From contig NZ_QQNH01000002.1 of the NCBI RefSeq assembly GCF_003345525.1, positions 62,001-126,000 of the forward strand: a stretch of DNA of 64,000 nt, given 5' to 3'. Positions 27,852 to 38,047 of the stretch are shown here, in pieces. Position 1 is the first letter of the stretch. The number at the start of each line of letters is the position of its first letter. The position numbers and the translations under genes were made by a program. Source of the DNA: Pelagibacterium lacus. Lineage in GTDB: Bacteria > Pseudomonadota > Alphaproteobacteria > Rhizobiales > Devosiaceae. Under the pieces are notes generated by a model. That model was not told where the DNA came from. It did no database searches and saw nothing but the letters and a program-made list of their open reading frames with translations.

Positions 27852-28621
27852 CTCATCCAGTTGCCGCCATCGACATTGTAGGTCTGGGCGACGATATAGT
27901 CTGCGGCCGGGGTGGCGAGGAAGACGGCCATGCCGGTGAGGTCCTGGGCGGTGCCCATGCGGCCATAGGGCACGGTGGCGCCGACCCGGCGCTTCTTTTC
28001 GCCCGGCGCGAGGCCCTCATGGCGGGCGAACAGGGAATCCACGTGGTCCCAGTGCTCGCCCTCGACGACGCCGGGGGCGATGGCGTTGACGTTGATGCCA
28101 TGGGCGATGAGGTCGAGCCCCGCCGACTGGGTGAGGCTGATCACCGCCGCCTTGGTGGAGCAATAGACCGCGACGAGCGGTTCGCCGCGCCGGCCAGCCT
28201 GGCTGGCCATGTTGATGATCTTGCCGCCCTTGCCGCGGGCGATCATGGATTTGGCCACGGCCTGCATCATGAACAATAGGCCGGCGACGTTGACGGCATA
28301 GAGGCGGTCATAGCTCTGGCGGGTGATCTCGACGATGGGGGCGAGATCGAACAGGGCGGCGTTGTTGACGAGAATGTCGATGCCGCCCAGGCGCGCTTCC
28401 ACGTCGGCGACCGCCGCATCGATCGAGGCCTGGTCGGTGACGTCGAGTGCCACGGCGACGGCGCTCTCTCCGATCGAGCGCGCGGCTTCCCGCGCTGCTT
28501 CGAGGTTGATGTCGGCAATGGCGACCCGGACGCCCTCGGCTGCATAGGCGCGGGCGAAGGCGAGACCGATGCCGCGCGCGGCCCCGGTGATGATGGCTGT
28601 CTTTCCGTCCAACTGGCCCAT
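27848..28621 (-). CDS. smoS: Sorbitol (L-iditol 2-) dehydrogenase, SDR family
   Basis: A 257-residue short-chain dehydrogenase. The NAD-binding motif TGAARGIG is at 12-19, NNAA at 86-89 and the catalytic S140, Y153 and K157 lie in NMAS and YCSTK. The stretches NAALFDLAPIVEITR and the C-terminus ADYIVAQTYNVDGGNWMS match what I recall of SmoS/polyol dehydrogenases that oxidise sorbitol to fructose. GGAGGAG precedes the ATG. In relatives smoS sits with a polyol ABC transporter; none is present here, so the substrate assignment rests on sequence only. Confidence 0.82.
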   Translation of the reverse strand: MGQLDGKTAIITGAARGIGLAFARAYAAEGVRVAIADINLEAAREAARSIGESAVAVALDVTDQASIDAAVADVEARLGGIDILVNNAALFDLAPIVEITRQSYDRLYAVNVAGLLFMMQAVAKSMIARGKGGKIINMASQAGRRGEPLVAVYCSTKAAVISLTQSAGLDLIAHGINVNAIAPGVVEGEHWDHVDSLFARHEGLAPGEKKRRVGATVPYGRMGTAQDLTGMAVFLATPAADYIVAQTYNVDGGNWMS

Positions 28622-28812
28622 GATACTCCTCCAGATTGAGCTTTTGCCCCTAATATGAGCAATTGCTTAAGTCTGGTGTTGCAAAATGCAAGAACTTTCA
28701 GGCCTTGCCGGGGATTTTCATCTCCCGTTCACCAAACTACCGCCATTTTCAGTGGTAATGAGTGCGGTAATGCGGGGGCAAACCGGTTTTCGGCCGCAAG
28801 GATTTGAACGAC

Positions 28813-29505
28813 ATGCTGTCCAAACCCATAGCTTCGGGCGTGATGCTGGCCGTGCTGATCGGCGCGGTGAGCACGGCTGCGCTGCAATCCCAGGACGGGC
28901 CGGATGCCGCCGGCGTCACCCAGGTCGAGACCGCCGATGCGGAAACCGAGGTGGAGGAACGGACGGCGACGGCTCCGAACCGGGTGGTCGACAGTGCCGG
29001 ATTCCCGGTGGTGCCCGAGGCGTCCGCAGAAGCGGAAGTGCCCAAGGGCCCGATCGTGACCGTGGATGGCCGTCCGCTGGGCGGGGTCACCGTGCCCGAA
29101 ATCGCCCGCACTGCGCCGCAGCCCGAACCTGTCGCCGTGCCGGAGCCGGAAGCGCCGGCCGAAGCGGTCGAGGTCGCCGTGAGCGAGCCGCCGCGTCCCA
29201 TGCCGCGCCCGGAAGGGCTGGTGGCGCCGACGAGCGCGCCGGACGTGGTGGACTATGACGCCATCGCGGCAGTGGCCGGTGCAGCGCCGGAGACGGAATT
29301 CATGAGCCCCGAACAGCGCCGCTCGCTGGTGACCACGTCGGAGACCTACACGTCCAACCAGCCCAATGCCGATGGCCTAGTGCAGATCGTAGGCCCGAGC
29401 GGGCAGGTGATCTGGGTCTATGCCGACCAGCTCCAGGCCAATGACAGCCGCGTCACCGTGCAGCGTCCGCAGCCGGACAACCCCTTCGGCTTCGTCTATG
29501 ACTGA
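28813..29505 (+). CDS. Low-complexity exported or membrane-anchored protein, function unknown
   Basis: 230 residues. A hydrophobic N-terminal segment (about 6-24) acts as signal or anchor. A long Glu/Ala/Pro/Val-rich region (about 30-150, with PEPVAVPEPEAPAEA and PPRPMPRPEG) follows, then a short C-terminal domain ending in a WVYADQLQ motif and FGFVYD. This looks like a periplasm-spanning linker with a small folded end. No family recognised. The ATG at 28813 has AAGGA 10 bases before it; an upstream in-frame TTG is too close to that site. The gene is divergent from smoS, with an AT-richer gap holding the palindrome TTGCA-AAA-TGCAA. Confidence 0.65.
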   Translation: MLSKPIASGVMLAVLIGAVSTAALQSQDGPDAAGVTQVETADAETEVEERTATAPNRVVDSAGFPVVPEASAEAEVPKGPIVTVDGRPLGGVTVPEIARTAPQPEPVAVPEPEAPAEAVEVAVSEPPRPMPRPEGLVAPTSAPDVVDYDAIAAVAGAAPETEFMSPEQRRSLVTTSETYTSNQPNADGLVQIVGPSGQVIWVYADQLQANDSRVTVQRPQPDNPFGFVYD

Positions 29506-29660
29506 AGGGCGCCGGCCGGGCCGCTAGCCGAAGCAGGTTGGGGTATCCGTCGGGGCATTTCCGTTTTCCTTGAATCGCGCTAATGCTCCCCATCATTGTC
29601 TTATTGCGCTTTCTGGCCGCCCCCGGGTGGGCGCGGAGTCCCGACAGCAGGGAAATTGCC

Positions 29661-30395
29661 ATGTCGCTTTGGCAGAAGATCGCCGATTTTCTCGGATCCT
29701 TTTCGGACGGCACTGGCCTCGCCGGTGGGCTGGCCAGCATTTTCGATCCGGACAACTGGCTGCCCGGCGGGCGCGACGCGGCCTTCACCATGTCGATCGT
29801 CGCGCTGTCCGCCAAGATGGCAGTGGCCGATGGCGTGGTGAGCCGCCGGGAGGTGATCACCTTTCACCGGCTGGTGGATATACCGGAAGGGGCCGATAAG
29901 CATCTCGACCGGTTTTTCGCGCTGGCGCAACAGGATGTGGCTGGTTTCGATACCTATGCGCGAAAGGTCAGGAAGTTGTTTGCGGATTCCCCGGCGACGC
30001 TGGAACACGTGCTCGATGCGCTGTTCGAGATATCGACGGCGGATGGTTTGGTCCATGAGGAGGAACTGGCCTATCTGGCGGCGGTGAGCGATATTTTCGG
30101 CTTCGATACCGTACGGTTCGAGCAGATCGCCGCCCAGCACGTGCTGCTGCCCAGTGGGCATCGTGATCCCTACGCGGTGCTGGGGCTGGCGCCCGATGCC
30201 ACCGACGAGGAGGTCCGCCGCACCTATCGGCGGCTGGTTTCCGAGCATCACCCGGACCGCATGGTTGCCAAGGGCGTGCCCGAGGAATTGATGGGGCTGG
30301 CCTCAGCCAAGATGGCCTCGATCAACACCGCCTATCGCGAGGTGACGCAGGCGCGGGGTACCCGACCCGTGCTGTTGGCCAGTCCTGCCACTTGA
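29661..30395 (+). CDS. TerB-DnaJ domain protein (DjlA-like co-chaperone)
   Basis: 244 residues. An N-terminal TerB-like helical domain (about 40-160) is joined to a C-terminal J domain (about 168-240) with the HPD motif at 197-199 in EHHPDRM, which stimulates DnaK ATPase activity. Domain order matches DjlA, but the N-terminal transmembrane helix of E. coli DjlA is not evident, so a soluble version is likely. The start at 29661 follows AGGGAAA. The TGA lies within the predicted -35 box of rnpB. Confidence 0.82.
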   Translation: MSLWQKIADFLGSFSDGTGLAGGLASIFDPDNWLPGGRDAAFTMSIVALSAKMAVADGVVSRREVITFHRLVDIPEGADKHLDRFFALAQQDVAGFDTYARKVRKLFADSPATLEHVLDALFEISTADGLVHEEELAYLAAVSDIFGFDTVRFEQIAAQHVLLPSGHRDPYAVLGLAPDATDEEVRRTYRRLVSEHHPDRMVAKGVPEELMGLASAKMASINTAYREVTQARGTRPVLLASPAT

Positions 30396-30420
30396 CCGCC
30401 CATGGGTGCGCGCCCTACAT
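30392..30420 (+). promoter_or_regulatory. Predicted rnpB promoter
   Basis: TTGACC at 30392-30397 and CTACAT at 30415-30420 are 17 bp apart. The expected start point about 7 bases later coincides with the 5' strand of the RNase P RNA terminal stem (30425). The -35 box overlaps the stop codon of the TerB-DnaJ gene. Confidence 0.55.
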
Positions 30421-30424
30421 CGGG

Positions 30425-30814
<390 letters not shown>

Positions 30815-30968
30815 CCCTGCGCGCTTCGCACAGGACGCAGTTTGGGAAACAAAATCTTAAAGACTGCGGTGCAATCTGGCTCAAGTTGGAGCAATCCGCA
30901 GTTTTATCACGTCTAGTCCGGCGTATCCCTCCGCTGTCCGTGGGCGCCAGGTGCGAGTATCTGAGTAT

Positions 30969-31946
30969 ATGGGCGAGCCGCAATCCCCACACGAATCGGT
31001 GCTGTTGGCCGAAGTGCTCGGTGCGCTCGCTCCGCTCGACGGAGCGGTGGTGATCGATGGCACGTTTGGGGCCGGAGGCTATTCGCGCGCCCTGCTCGAC
31101 GCGGGGGCCAGCGTCGTCGGCATCGACCGCGATCCCAGCGTTGCTCCGTTCGCCGACGCACTTGCCGCCCAGTTTCCCGGTCGCTTCCGCTTCTTTGCAG
31201 GAGAATTCTCCGCGCTCGAAGACGCAGCCGAAGGGGCGGCGGTCGATGGCGTGGTGCTCGATATCGGCGTCAGCTCCATGCAGCTCGACCTTGCAGAACG
31301 GGGCTTTTCCTTCATGCGGTCGGGGCCGCTCGACATGCGGATGAGCGGTGAGGGGGAAAGCGCCGCCGATCTCGTCAACGGGTTGAGCGAGGCCGAACTG
31401 GCCAATCTGATCTTCGCCTATGGCGAGGAGCGGGCCTCGCGCCGGATCGCCAAGACGATCGTGGCGGCGCGCTCCGAGACCGAAATCTCCGATACGCTGG
31501 AGCTTGCCCGCATCATCGAAAAGACCGTGGGGCGCAAGCCCGGCGGGCCGCATCCGGCGACGCGGACCTTCCAGGCGCTGCGCATCGCGGTCAACCGCGA
31601 ATTCGACCAACTTGTCGAGGCGCTGTTCGCCGCCGAGCGCCTGTTGCCCGAAGGCGGGCGGCTGGCGGTGGTGACCTTCCATTCGCTCGAAGACCGGATC
31701 GTCAAGCGCTTCTTCGATGAAACCAAGACGGCAGGCCCGCAGTCGCGGCATTTGCCGCAAGCTGCGCAGGCGCAACCGCGCTGGTCGCCGGTGCGCAAGG
31801 CGGCAAGGGCCGGCGCGGCGGAAATGGCGCGCAACCCCAGGGCGCGCTCGGCAACCCTGCGCAGCGCCATTCGCACCTCCATGGCGGCCCGGCCGGTGCT
31901 GTCGAGCGGGCTGGGCGTGCCCGGCTTCACGCGGGGCGCCGCATGA
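30969..31946 (+). CDS. rsmH: 16S rRNA (cytosine-1402-N4)-methyltransferase RsmH (MraW)
   Basis: 325 residues. RsmH methylates C1402 of 16S rRNA and classically opens the division and cell wall cluster. The SAM-binding motif DGTFGAGGYSRALL is near the N-terminus, and LDIGVSSMQLD, TRTFQALRIAVN and FHSLEDRIVKRFF are family motifs. I used the ATG at 30969; an in-frame GTG at 30951 is possible, and neither has a strong ribosome-binding site. No mraZ gene precedes it; rnpB does. The TGA overlaps the ftsL start (ATGA). Confidence 0.94.
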   Translation: MGEPQSPHESVLLAEVLGALAPLDGAVVIDGTFGAGGYSRALLDAGASVVGIDRDPSVAPFADALAAQFPGRFRFFAGEFSALEDAAEGAAVDGVVLDIGVSSMQLDLAERGFSFMRSGPLDMRMSGEGESAADLVNGLSEAELANLIFAYGEERASRRIAKTIVAARSETEISDTLELARIIEKTVGRKPGGPHPATRTFQALRIAVNREFDQLVEALFAAERLLPEGGRLAVVTFHSLEDRIVKRFFDETKTAGPQSRHLPQAAQAQPRWSPVRKAARAGAAEMARNPRARSATLRSAIRTSMAARPVLSSGLGVPGFTRGAA

Positions 31947-32332
31947 GCCGGTTTCTCCATCGCCTCAATCTCATCCTCGCCGTGCTCACGGTGCTGGCGG
32001 TGGTGGCCGTCTATTCGCAAAAGCATTTTGCCGAGCTCACCGCCGAGGAGATCACGAGCATCGAGCGCAGCATCACCCGGCAGCAGGCGGCGCTTTCCAT
32101 TCTCAAGGCGGACTGGGCCTATCTCAACCAGCCGACGCAGATTCAGCCGATCATCGACCGGCACAATGACGTGCTCAACCTGCAAGTGGCCAAGGCCAGG
32201 CAGTTCGGCCATTTCGAGGACCTACCCATGCGGCCGATACAGCGGCTCGATACCGACGCGCTCAATGCGCTGTTTGAAACGGTGGAAGCGGGGGAAGACC
32301 CGATCGGGTCGTTGCTGGAGGGCATATTGTGA
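31943..32332 (+). CDS. ftsL: Cell division protein FtsL
   Basis: A 129-residue single-pass membrane protein: a short cytoplasmic N-terminus, one membrane helix (about 8-24) and a periplasmic coiled-coil-like region (about 28-75), the FtsL/FtsB layout. It belongs to the divisome subcomplex that activates septal wall synthesis by FtsI-FtsW. Sequence conservation is low in this family, so identification leans on topology and on its place between rsmH and ftsI. ATGA overlaps with rsmH and GTGA with ftsI imply coupled translation. Confidence 0.85.
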   Translation: MSRFLHRLNLILAVLTVLAVVAVYSQKHFAELTAEEITSIERSITRQQAALSILKADWAYLNQPTQIQPIIDRHNDVLNLQVAKARQFGHFEDLPMRPIQRLDTDALNALFETVEAGEDPIGSLLEGIL

Positions 32333-34062
32333 GCGCCATAACGACCCACCAGGAAACCATTGCGCTCGAGGGCGCGCGCAAGGCGCGCGGCAACCTGACC
32401 GGCGCGCGCATCCGCTGGGCCATGGTGTTCGTGGCGCTGGTGTTCGCGGTGATGGGCGGACGGCTGATCTGGCTGGGCAATATCGAAGTGGACACCACGA
32501 TCGAGGGACAGACGCGGGCGGCGATCATGGCGTCGCGGCCCCCCATCCTCGACCGCAACGGGATCGAGCTGGCGGTCGATATCCGCGTGCCGTCGTTGTT
32601 TGCTGAGCCGCGCCGCATTCTCGACGTGGACGAAGCGGCCGAGGCGATCCTCTCCGTCCTCCCCGATCTCAACTCCGCCTGGCTGCGCCAGCGCCTCACC
32701 GGTGACAAGGGTTTCGTATGGGTGGCGCGCGAACTGACCCCGGCCATCCAGGAGCGGATCATGCGGCTGGGCATTCCGGGGCTCGATTTTGTCGAGGAAA
32801 GCCGGCGGTTCTATCCGGGTGGCTCGGTCGCCTCCCACATCATGGGGGCGGTCAATATCGACAATGTCGGGATCGCGGGAATCGAAAAGCACCTCGACGA
32901 CGACAATCTCGCCCTGTTGCAAAGTCTCGGGCTGGCGCGGGACAGCGCGCTCACCCCGGTCAACCTCTCCATCGACCTGCGGGTGCAGCACGTGCTGCAT
33001 GACGAACTGGCCGACGCCATGGAGCGCTATCAGGCGATCGCGGCGGCCGGGGCGATCATGGATGTGCGCACGGGCGAGATCGTCGCCATGGCCTCGCTGC
33101 CCGATTTCGACCCGAACAATCCCGCCAGCATGCTGCAGGAAGGGCATTTCAACCGCATCACGGCGGCCAAGTTCGAGCTGGGCTCGACCTTCAAGACCAT
33201 CACCTTCGCCGGAGCGCTCGACAGCGGGGCGGTGCGGATCACCGACCAGATCGACGCGCGGTTCGGGGTGCGGTTCGGGCGCTATACGATCAGCGATTTC
33301 CACGGCAAGTACCGCATTCTTTCGGTGCCGGAGGTGTATAAATATTCCTCCAATATCGGCACCATCAAGATGATGCAGGCCATGGGGAAGGACAATTTCC
33401 GCGCCTTTCTCACCCGCATGGGGTTCGAGGGCGCGCCGGAGATCGAACTGCCGGAGGTGACCCGATCGGCCATTCCGGACACCTTCTCGGAAGTGGGCGC
33501 GGCGACGGCCTCGTTCGGGCACGGGCTCAGCGTCACGCCGCTGCATATGCTGGATGCGGTTTCGGCGCTGGTCAATGGCGGCTACCTCACTGGCGCCACG
33601 TTGTTTCCGCGCACCGAGGCCGAGGCCATGGCCGATGCCACCCAGGTGGTGTCGGCGCAGACCAGCGACTATATGCGCTATCTCATGCGGCTCAACGCCA
33701 CGGAAGGCTCGGGCAGCCGGGCCAATGCCATCGCGCAGGGCTATCGCTGGGGCGGCAAGACGGGCACGGCGGAAAAGGTTGTCGACGGCCGCTATTCGAG
33801 CGAAAAGAGCCTGGCGCTGTTCGCCTCGGCCTTCCCGCTCGACGATCCGCGCTATGCGATGATCGTGCTGGTGGACGAGCCCCGGGCGGAAAACGCCCAG
33901 TCGGGGCGGACGGCGGGCTGGAACGCAGGAGAGATGTCGGGACGCATCGTGGCGCGGGTGGCCCCCATGCTCGGCGTGCAGCCCAATCTCGATCCGCTGA
34001 TCGACGCGAGATTGGTGCCGGCTGGCCTGCGGGTGCAACAGCTCGCGCCAATCGGGCTTTGA
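32329..34062 (+). CDS. ftsI: Septal peptidoglycan transpeptidase FtsI (PBP3)
   Basis: 577 residues, a class B penicillin-binding protein. One N-terminal membrane helix (about 24-45), a pedestal domain and a transpeptidase domain are present. The active-site motifs are S286-T-F-K289, S340-S-N342 and K477-T-G479. It crosslinks septal peptidoglycan in the periplasm. The GTG start overlaps the ftsL stop codon. It is followed by murE after 22 bp. Confidence 0.95.
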   Translation: MSAITTHQETIALEGARKARGNLTGARIRWAMVFVALVFAVMGGRLIWLGNIEVDTTIEGQTRAAIMASRPPILDRNGIELAVDIRVPSLFAEPRRILDVDEAAEAILSVLPDLNSAWLRQRLTGDKGFVWVARELTPAIQERIMRLGIPGLDFVEESRRFYPGGSVASHIMGAVNIDNVGIAGIEKHLDDDNLALLQSLGLARDSALTPVNLSIDLRVQHVLHDELADAMERYQAIAAAGAIMDVRTGEIVAMASLPDFDPNNPASMLQEGHFNRITAAKFELGSTFKTITFAGALDSGAVRITDQIDARFGVRFGRYTISDFHGKYRILSVPEVYKYSSNIGTIKMMQAMGKDNFRAFLTRMGFEGAPEIELPEVTRSAIPDTFSEVGAATASFGHGLSVTPLHMLDAVSALVNGGYLTGATLFPRTEAEAMADATQVVSAQTSDYMRYLMRLNATEGSGSRANAIAQGYRWGGKTGTAEKVVDGRYSSEKSLALFASAFPLDDPRYAMIVLVDEPRAENAQSGRTAGWNAGEMSGRIVARVAPMLGVQPNLDPLIDARLVPAGLRVQQLAPIGL

Positions 34063-34084
34063 GCCGCTCAGGGAGAAACGGACC

Positions 34085-35527
34085 TTGTCATTTTCGCTGA
34101 CCACCGTCCTGTCAGGCTTCGCCGGCAATTCCGCTATCCCGGCCATCGAGATCACAGGCCTCAACGCCGACAGCCGGCTGATCGGCAAGGACGAGGCGTT
34201 CTTTGCTCTGCCCGGCGCTCGGGGGCACGGCATTCTCTATGCCCATGAAGCCATCGGGCGGGGGGCGAGCGTGGTGGTGACAGATGCGGCGCCCCCGAGC
34301 GATCCCGGCGTGCCGGTGGTGGTGGTCGACAATGTGCGGGCGGCCTATGCCCTGGCTGCGGCGCGGATGACGGGGGCAAAGCCGGCCCAATGCGTTGCGG
34401 TGACGGGCACCAACGGCAAGACCTCGGTGGTGTCGTTCCTGCGCCAGATCTGGGCCGAGGCGGGCATCCAAGGAGCGAGCCTGGGCACGCTGGGGCTGAT
34501 GGTTGGAGACCGGCATGTGCCGGGGGAACTGACCACGCCCGATGCGCTCTCCCTGCACCGGACGCTGGCGCAGCTCAAGGCGGAAGGCGTGGACCATGTG
34601 GCCATCGAGGCGTCGAGCCACGGGCTCGACCAGCACCGGCTCGACGGGATCGATTTTTCGGCGGTGGCCTTCACCAATCTCAGCCGCGACCATCTCGACT
34701 ATCACCAGACGCTGGAGGCCTATCGCGACGCCAAGCTGCGGCTGTTTCGCGAACTGATCGACGCCAAAGCGACGGCGGTGATCGACGCGGAGAACGGGGA
34801 GGGCATGCCGTTCATGTTCGCGGCCCTCGACCGCGGCGCAACGGTGTTCACCGTGGGCGCTGGCGGCGCGCATATCGATATCGAGAGCGTCGAGAGCGAG
34901 GGGTTCGGGCAGCGGGTACGGGGAAAGCTGGTGGGCGAACCCATGGAATTCCTGCTGCCGCTGGTGGGGCGGTTCCAGGTCGACAATGCGGTGGTGGCGG
35001 CGGGGCTCGCCATGGCGACCGGCGTCGAGAACGCGGCCGCCATCCGGGCGCTCGAAACGCTTAAGGGCGCCAAGGGGCGATTGGAGCTGGTGGCGGAGCG
35101 GGGCAAGGCGGCGGTGTTCGTCGACTACGCCCATACGCCCGATGCGCTGGAGAATGCGCTGGAGGCTCTGCGGCCTTTCGCCGGAGGGCGGCTGATCGTG
35201 GTGTTCGGGTGCGGCGGCGATCGGGACAGGGGCAAGCGCCCGCAAATGGGCGCGGTGGCGCGCAAGCTGGCCGATTGGGTGATCGTCACCGACGACAACC
35301 CGCGCACCGAAAACCCCGCGGAGATTCGGGCGGAAATTCTCGCCGCGGTGCCCGAGGCGACGGAAATTGGCGACCGGGCCGAAGCGATCAGCCATGCCAT
35401 TGCCGAAATGGGCGCGGAAGATGTGCTGCTCGTCGCGGGCAAGGGGCATGAGGATTATCAGATCGTGGGCAAGACCAAGCACCATTTTTCCGACCATGAA
35501 GTCGTGCGCGCCGCGTTCGAGGCGTGA
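34085..35527 (+). CDS. murE: UDP-MurNAc-tripeptide ligase MurE (meso-diaminopimelate adding)
   Basis: 480 residues. It adds meso-diaminopimelate to UDP-MurNAc-L-Ala-D-Glu using ATP. The ATP-binding loop GTNGKT is at 108-113, and the DDNPRTENP segment carries the DNPR motif that marks meso-DAP specificity. The start is TTG 34085, with GGGAGAAA about 9 bases upstream and no nearby in-frame ATG. It lies within the dcw cluster between ftsI and murF. Confidence 0.94.
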   Translation: MSFSLTTVLSGFAGNSAIPAIEITGLNADSRLIGKDEAFFALPGARGHGILYAHEAIGRGASVVVTDAAPPSDPGVPVVVVDNVRAAYALAAARMTGAKPAQCVAVTGTNGKTSVVSFLRQIWAEAGIQGASLGTLGLMVGDRHVPGELTTPDALSLHRTLAQLKAEGVDHVAIEASSHGLDQHRLDGIDFSAVAFTNLSRDHLDYHQTLEAYRDAKLRLFRELIDAKATAVIDAENGEGMPFMFAALDRGATVFTVGAGGAHIDIESVESEGFGQRVRGKLVGEPMEFLLPLVGRFQVDNAVVAAGLAMATGVENAAAIRALETLKGAKGRLELVAERGKAAVFVDYAHTPDALENALEALRPFAGGRLIVVFGCGGDRDRGKRPQMGAVARKLADWVIVTDDNPRTENPAEIRAEILAAVPEATEIGDRAEAISHAIAEMGAEDVLLVAGKGHEDYQIVGKTKHHFSDHEVVRAAFEA

Positions 35528-35535
35528 GGATCGTG

Positions 35536-36939
35536 ATGTCGCTCTATTCGATTGCCGAGATCATCGAAGCGACGGGAGGCGTGGCGGAGGGCGTCACCGC
35601 CGATGCGGTCTCGTCGATCTCCATCGATTCGCGCGAGATCGCGCGGGGGGCGCTGTTCGTGGCGATCCGGGGCGCCAATTTCGACGGGCATGATTTCGTC
35701 GCCCGGGCGATCGAAGCGGGAGCTGCAGCGGCGCTGGTGTCGCGGGAGCGCGCCGAGGGGCTGGCGGGATTGCCGCTGATCGTCATCGAGGACGACCCGC
35801 TCGAAGGGTTGACGCGGCTGGCGCGGTTCAACCGGGCGCGCAGCCGGGCCCGGATCGCGGCGGTGACGGGGAGCGTGGGGAAGACCTCGACCAAGGAGGC
35901 GATCCGGGCGGCGCTGGAGGCCTCGGGCCGGACCCATGCCTCGATTCGCAGCTTCAACAATCACTGGGGCGTGCCGCTGATGCTGGCGCGCATGCCCAGC
36001 GACACGGAATTCGCGGTGTTCGAGATCGGCATGAGCAGCGCCGGGGAGATCACGCCGCTGTCGCAATTGGTGCGGCCGCATGTGGCGGTGATCACCACGG
36101 TGGCCCCGGCGCATCTGGAATTCTTTGCCTCCGAAGACGCGATCGCCGATGCCAAGGCGGAGATCTTCGCCGGACTGGAGGCTGGCGGCATGGCCATTCT
36201 GGGGCGCGACCATGCCCATATCGACCGGCTGCAACAGGCAGCGACAGCGGCGGGCATCGAGACGCTGACCTATGGGTTCGATCCGCATGCCGATATGCGG
36301 ATCGCCGATTACGTGGCGACGGATGGTGGGGGGCGAGCGCGGCTGGCAGGCGGCGGGCTGGAGCTTGCGTTCTCGGTCTCAACGCCCGGCCGGCATATGC
36401 TGGCCAATGCGGTGGCGGCGCTGCTGGTGGCGCGGCAATTGGGCGCCGATGCGGGGACGGCGCAGGCCGCGCTCGAAATCCAGGGCGCGCCGGAAGGCCG
36501 GGGAGCGGCGTTCCTGCTGGGCGATCCCGCCCGTCCCATCCGCCTCATCGATGAGAGCTACAACGCCAATCCCGCCTCGATGCGGGCGGCACTGGATGTC
36601 TTCTCGCAATTGCCGTCTACGGGTGGGCGCAGGATTCTGGTGCTGGGCGACATGCGCGAACTGGGTGCTGCTGCCGACCGGTATCATGCCGAACTGCGTG
36701 ACGCGGTGCTGGCGGCGCGGCCAGACCTGGTGTTCCTGGTCGGCCCGCATATGACCCATCTCGCCAAAGCGCTGCCACCCCGGCTTGTGGCCGCACAGAC
36801 ACAGGATGTGGACGATCTCGCGGGAGACGTTTTGCAAACGCTTGCCTCGGGCGACTCAGTTATGATCAAGGGATCGAACGGATTAAAGCTGGGCACGCTG
36901 GTGGCCCGGATACGCGCGCAATATCCCACGCCAAGCTAG
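35536..36939 (+). CDS. murF: UDP-MurNAc-tripeptide-D-Ala-D-Ala ligase MurF
   Basis: 467 residues. MurF adds D-Ala-D-Ala to complete the UDP-MurNAc-pentapeptide. The ATP-binding loop reads TGSVGKTSTKE, and DESYNANPASMRAAL is the conserved MurF C-terminal signature. I chose the ATG at 35536, with TGAGGA 7 bases upstream; a GTG at 35524 overlapping the murE stop codon is also possible. It lies 18 bp before mraY. Confidence 0.94.
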   Translation: MSLYSIAEIIEATGGVAEGVTADAVSSISIDSREIARGALFVAIRGANFDGHDFVARAIEAGAAAALVSRERAEGLAGLPLIVIEDDPLEGLTRLARFNRARSRARIAAVTGSVGKTSTKEAIRAALEASGRTHASIRSFNNHWGVPLMLARMPSDTEFAVFEIGMSSAGEITPLSQLVRPHVAVITTVAPAHLEFFASEDAIADAKAEIFAGLEAGGMAILGRDHAHIDRLQQAATAAGIETLTYGFDPHADMRIADYVATDGGGRARLAGGGLELAFSVSTPGRHMLANAVAALLVARQLGADAGTAQAALEIQGAPEGRGAAFLLGDPARPIRLIDESYNANPASMRAALDVFSQLPSTGGRRILVLGDMRELGAAADRYHAELRDAVLAARPDLVFLVGPHMTHLAKALPPRLVAAQTQDVDDLAGDVLQTLASGDSVMIKGSNGLKLGTLVARIRAQYPTPS

Positions 36940-36957
36940 AGGCAGTCAGCCGGTTCC

Positions 36958-38043
36958 ATGCTCTATTTCCTGCAACAGTTCGCAGACACACTCCCGGTCT
37001 TCAACGTCTTCCGTTACCTCTCCTTCCGAACCGGCGGGGCGATCATCACGGCTCTGTTCTTCGTGTTCCTGTTCGGACCGGGCATGGTCAGTTCGCTGCG
37101 CATCCGCCAGGGCAAGGGCCAGCCCATCCGCGAGGACGGGCCGCAGAGCCATCTGCTGACCAAGAAGGGCAAGCCCACCATGGGGGGGCTGATGATCCTT
37201 TCGGGCGCGCTGGTCTCGATCCTTTTGTGGGCGGACCTGTCCAACATGTATGTGTGGGCAGTGCTGCTGGTGACCACCGGCTTCGGGCTGGTTGGGTTCT
37301 ATGACGACTATCTCAAGGTCAAGCACCAGAACCACAAGGGGTTCGGCGGCAAGCCGCGGCTGGCCATCGAAAGCGTGATCGCGCTGGTGGCCTGCGTGAT
37401 CATCGCCAGCCAGGCGCCCGAGGGCTATGCCAATGCGCTGCTGCTGCCCTTCGTCAAGGACCTTGCTATCAATCTGGGGTTGTTCTTCTTCGTCTTCGGC
37501 GCTTTCGTCATCGTGGGCGCGGGTAATGCGGTGAACCTCACCGACGGGTTGGATGGGCTGGCCATCGTGCCGGTGATGATCGCGGCCGCGGCCTTCGGGC
37601 TGATCGCCTATCTGGTCGGCAACCAGGTCTATTCGGAATATCTGTTCCTCAACTTCGTGCCCGGCACGGGAGAGCTATCGATCATCTGCGGGGCGCTGAT
37701 CGGGGCCGGGCTGGGCTTTTTGTGGTTCAACGCGCCTCCGGCCCAGATCATCATGGGGGATACAGGCTCGCTGGCGCTTGGCGGCGCCCTCGGAACCATC
37801 GCCGTGGCGACCAAGCACGAGATCGTCATGGCGATCGTGGGCGGGCTGTTCGTACTCGAGGCGGTTTCGGTGATCGTGCAGGTGGCCAGCTACAGGCTGA
37901 CCGGCAAGCGCGTGTTCAAGATGGCGCCGATCCACCATCATTTCGAGCATCTGGGCTGGACCGAAAGCCAGATCGTGATCCGGTTCTGGATCATCGCCAT
38001 GGTGCTGGCGCTGATCGGGCTCTCCTCGCTCAAGCTGCGGTAA
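36958..38043 (+). CDS. mraY: Phospho-N-acetylmuramoyl-pentapeptide transferase MraY
   Basis: 361 residues, ten membrane segments. MraY transfers phospho-MurNAc-pentapeptide to undecaprenyl phosphate to form lipid I. The motifs [38 protein letters not shown] (with the catalytic Asp pair) and [12 protein letters not shown] are all intact. It is the last gene of this dcw segment: murD, which normally follows, is absent, and uvrD converges with only 4 bp between the stop codons. Confidence 0.96.
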   Translation: MLYFLQQFADTLPVFNVFRYLSFRTGGAIITALFFVFLFGPGMVSSLRIRQGKGQPIREDGPQSHLLTKKGKPTMGGLMILSGALVSILLWADLSNMYVWAVLLVTTGFGLVGFYDDYLKVKHQNHKGFGGKPRLAIESVIALVACVIIASQAPEGYANALLLPFVKDLAINLGLFFFVFGAFVIVGAGNAVNLTDGLDGLAIVPVMIAAAAFGLIAYLVGNQVYSEYLFLNFVPGTGELSIICGALIGAGLGFLWFNAPPAQIIMGDTGSLALGGALGTIAVATKHEIVMAIVGGLFVLEAVSVIVQVASYRLTGKRVFKMAPIHHHFEHLGWTESQIVIRFWIIAMVLALIGLSSLKLR

Positions 38044-38047
38044 CGGC

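Noticed and set aside
30850-30860. MraZ-box-like TTGGGAAAC upstream of rsmH
   Set aside because: Only one TGGG unit is present, whereas functional operators have several regularly spaced repeats, and no mraZ gene is in the window.
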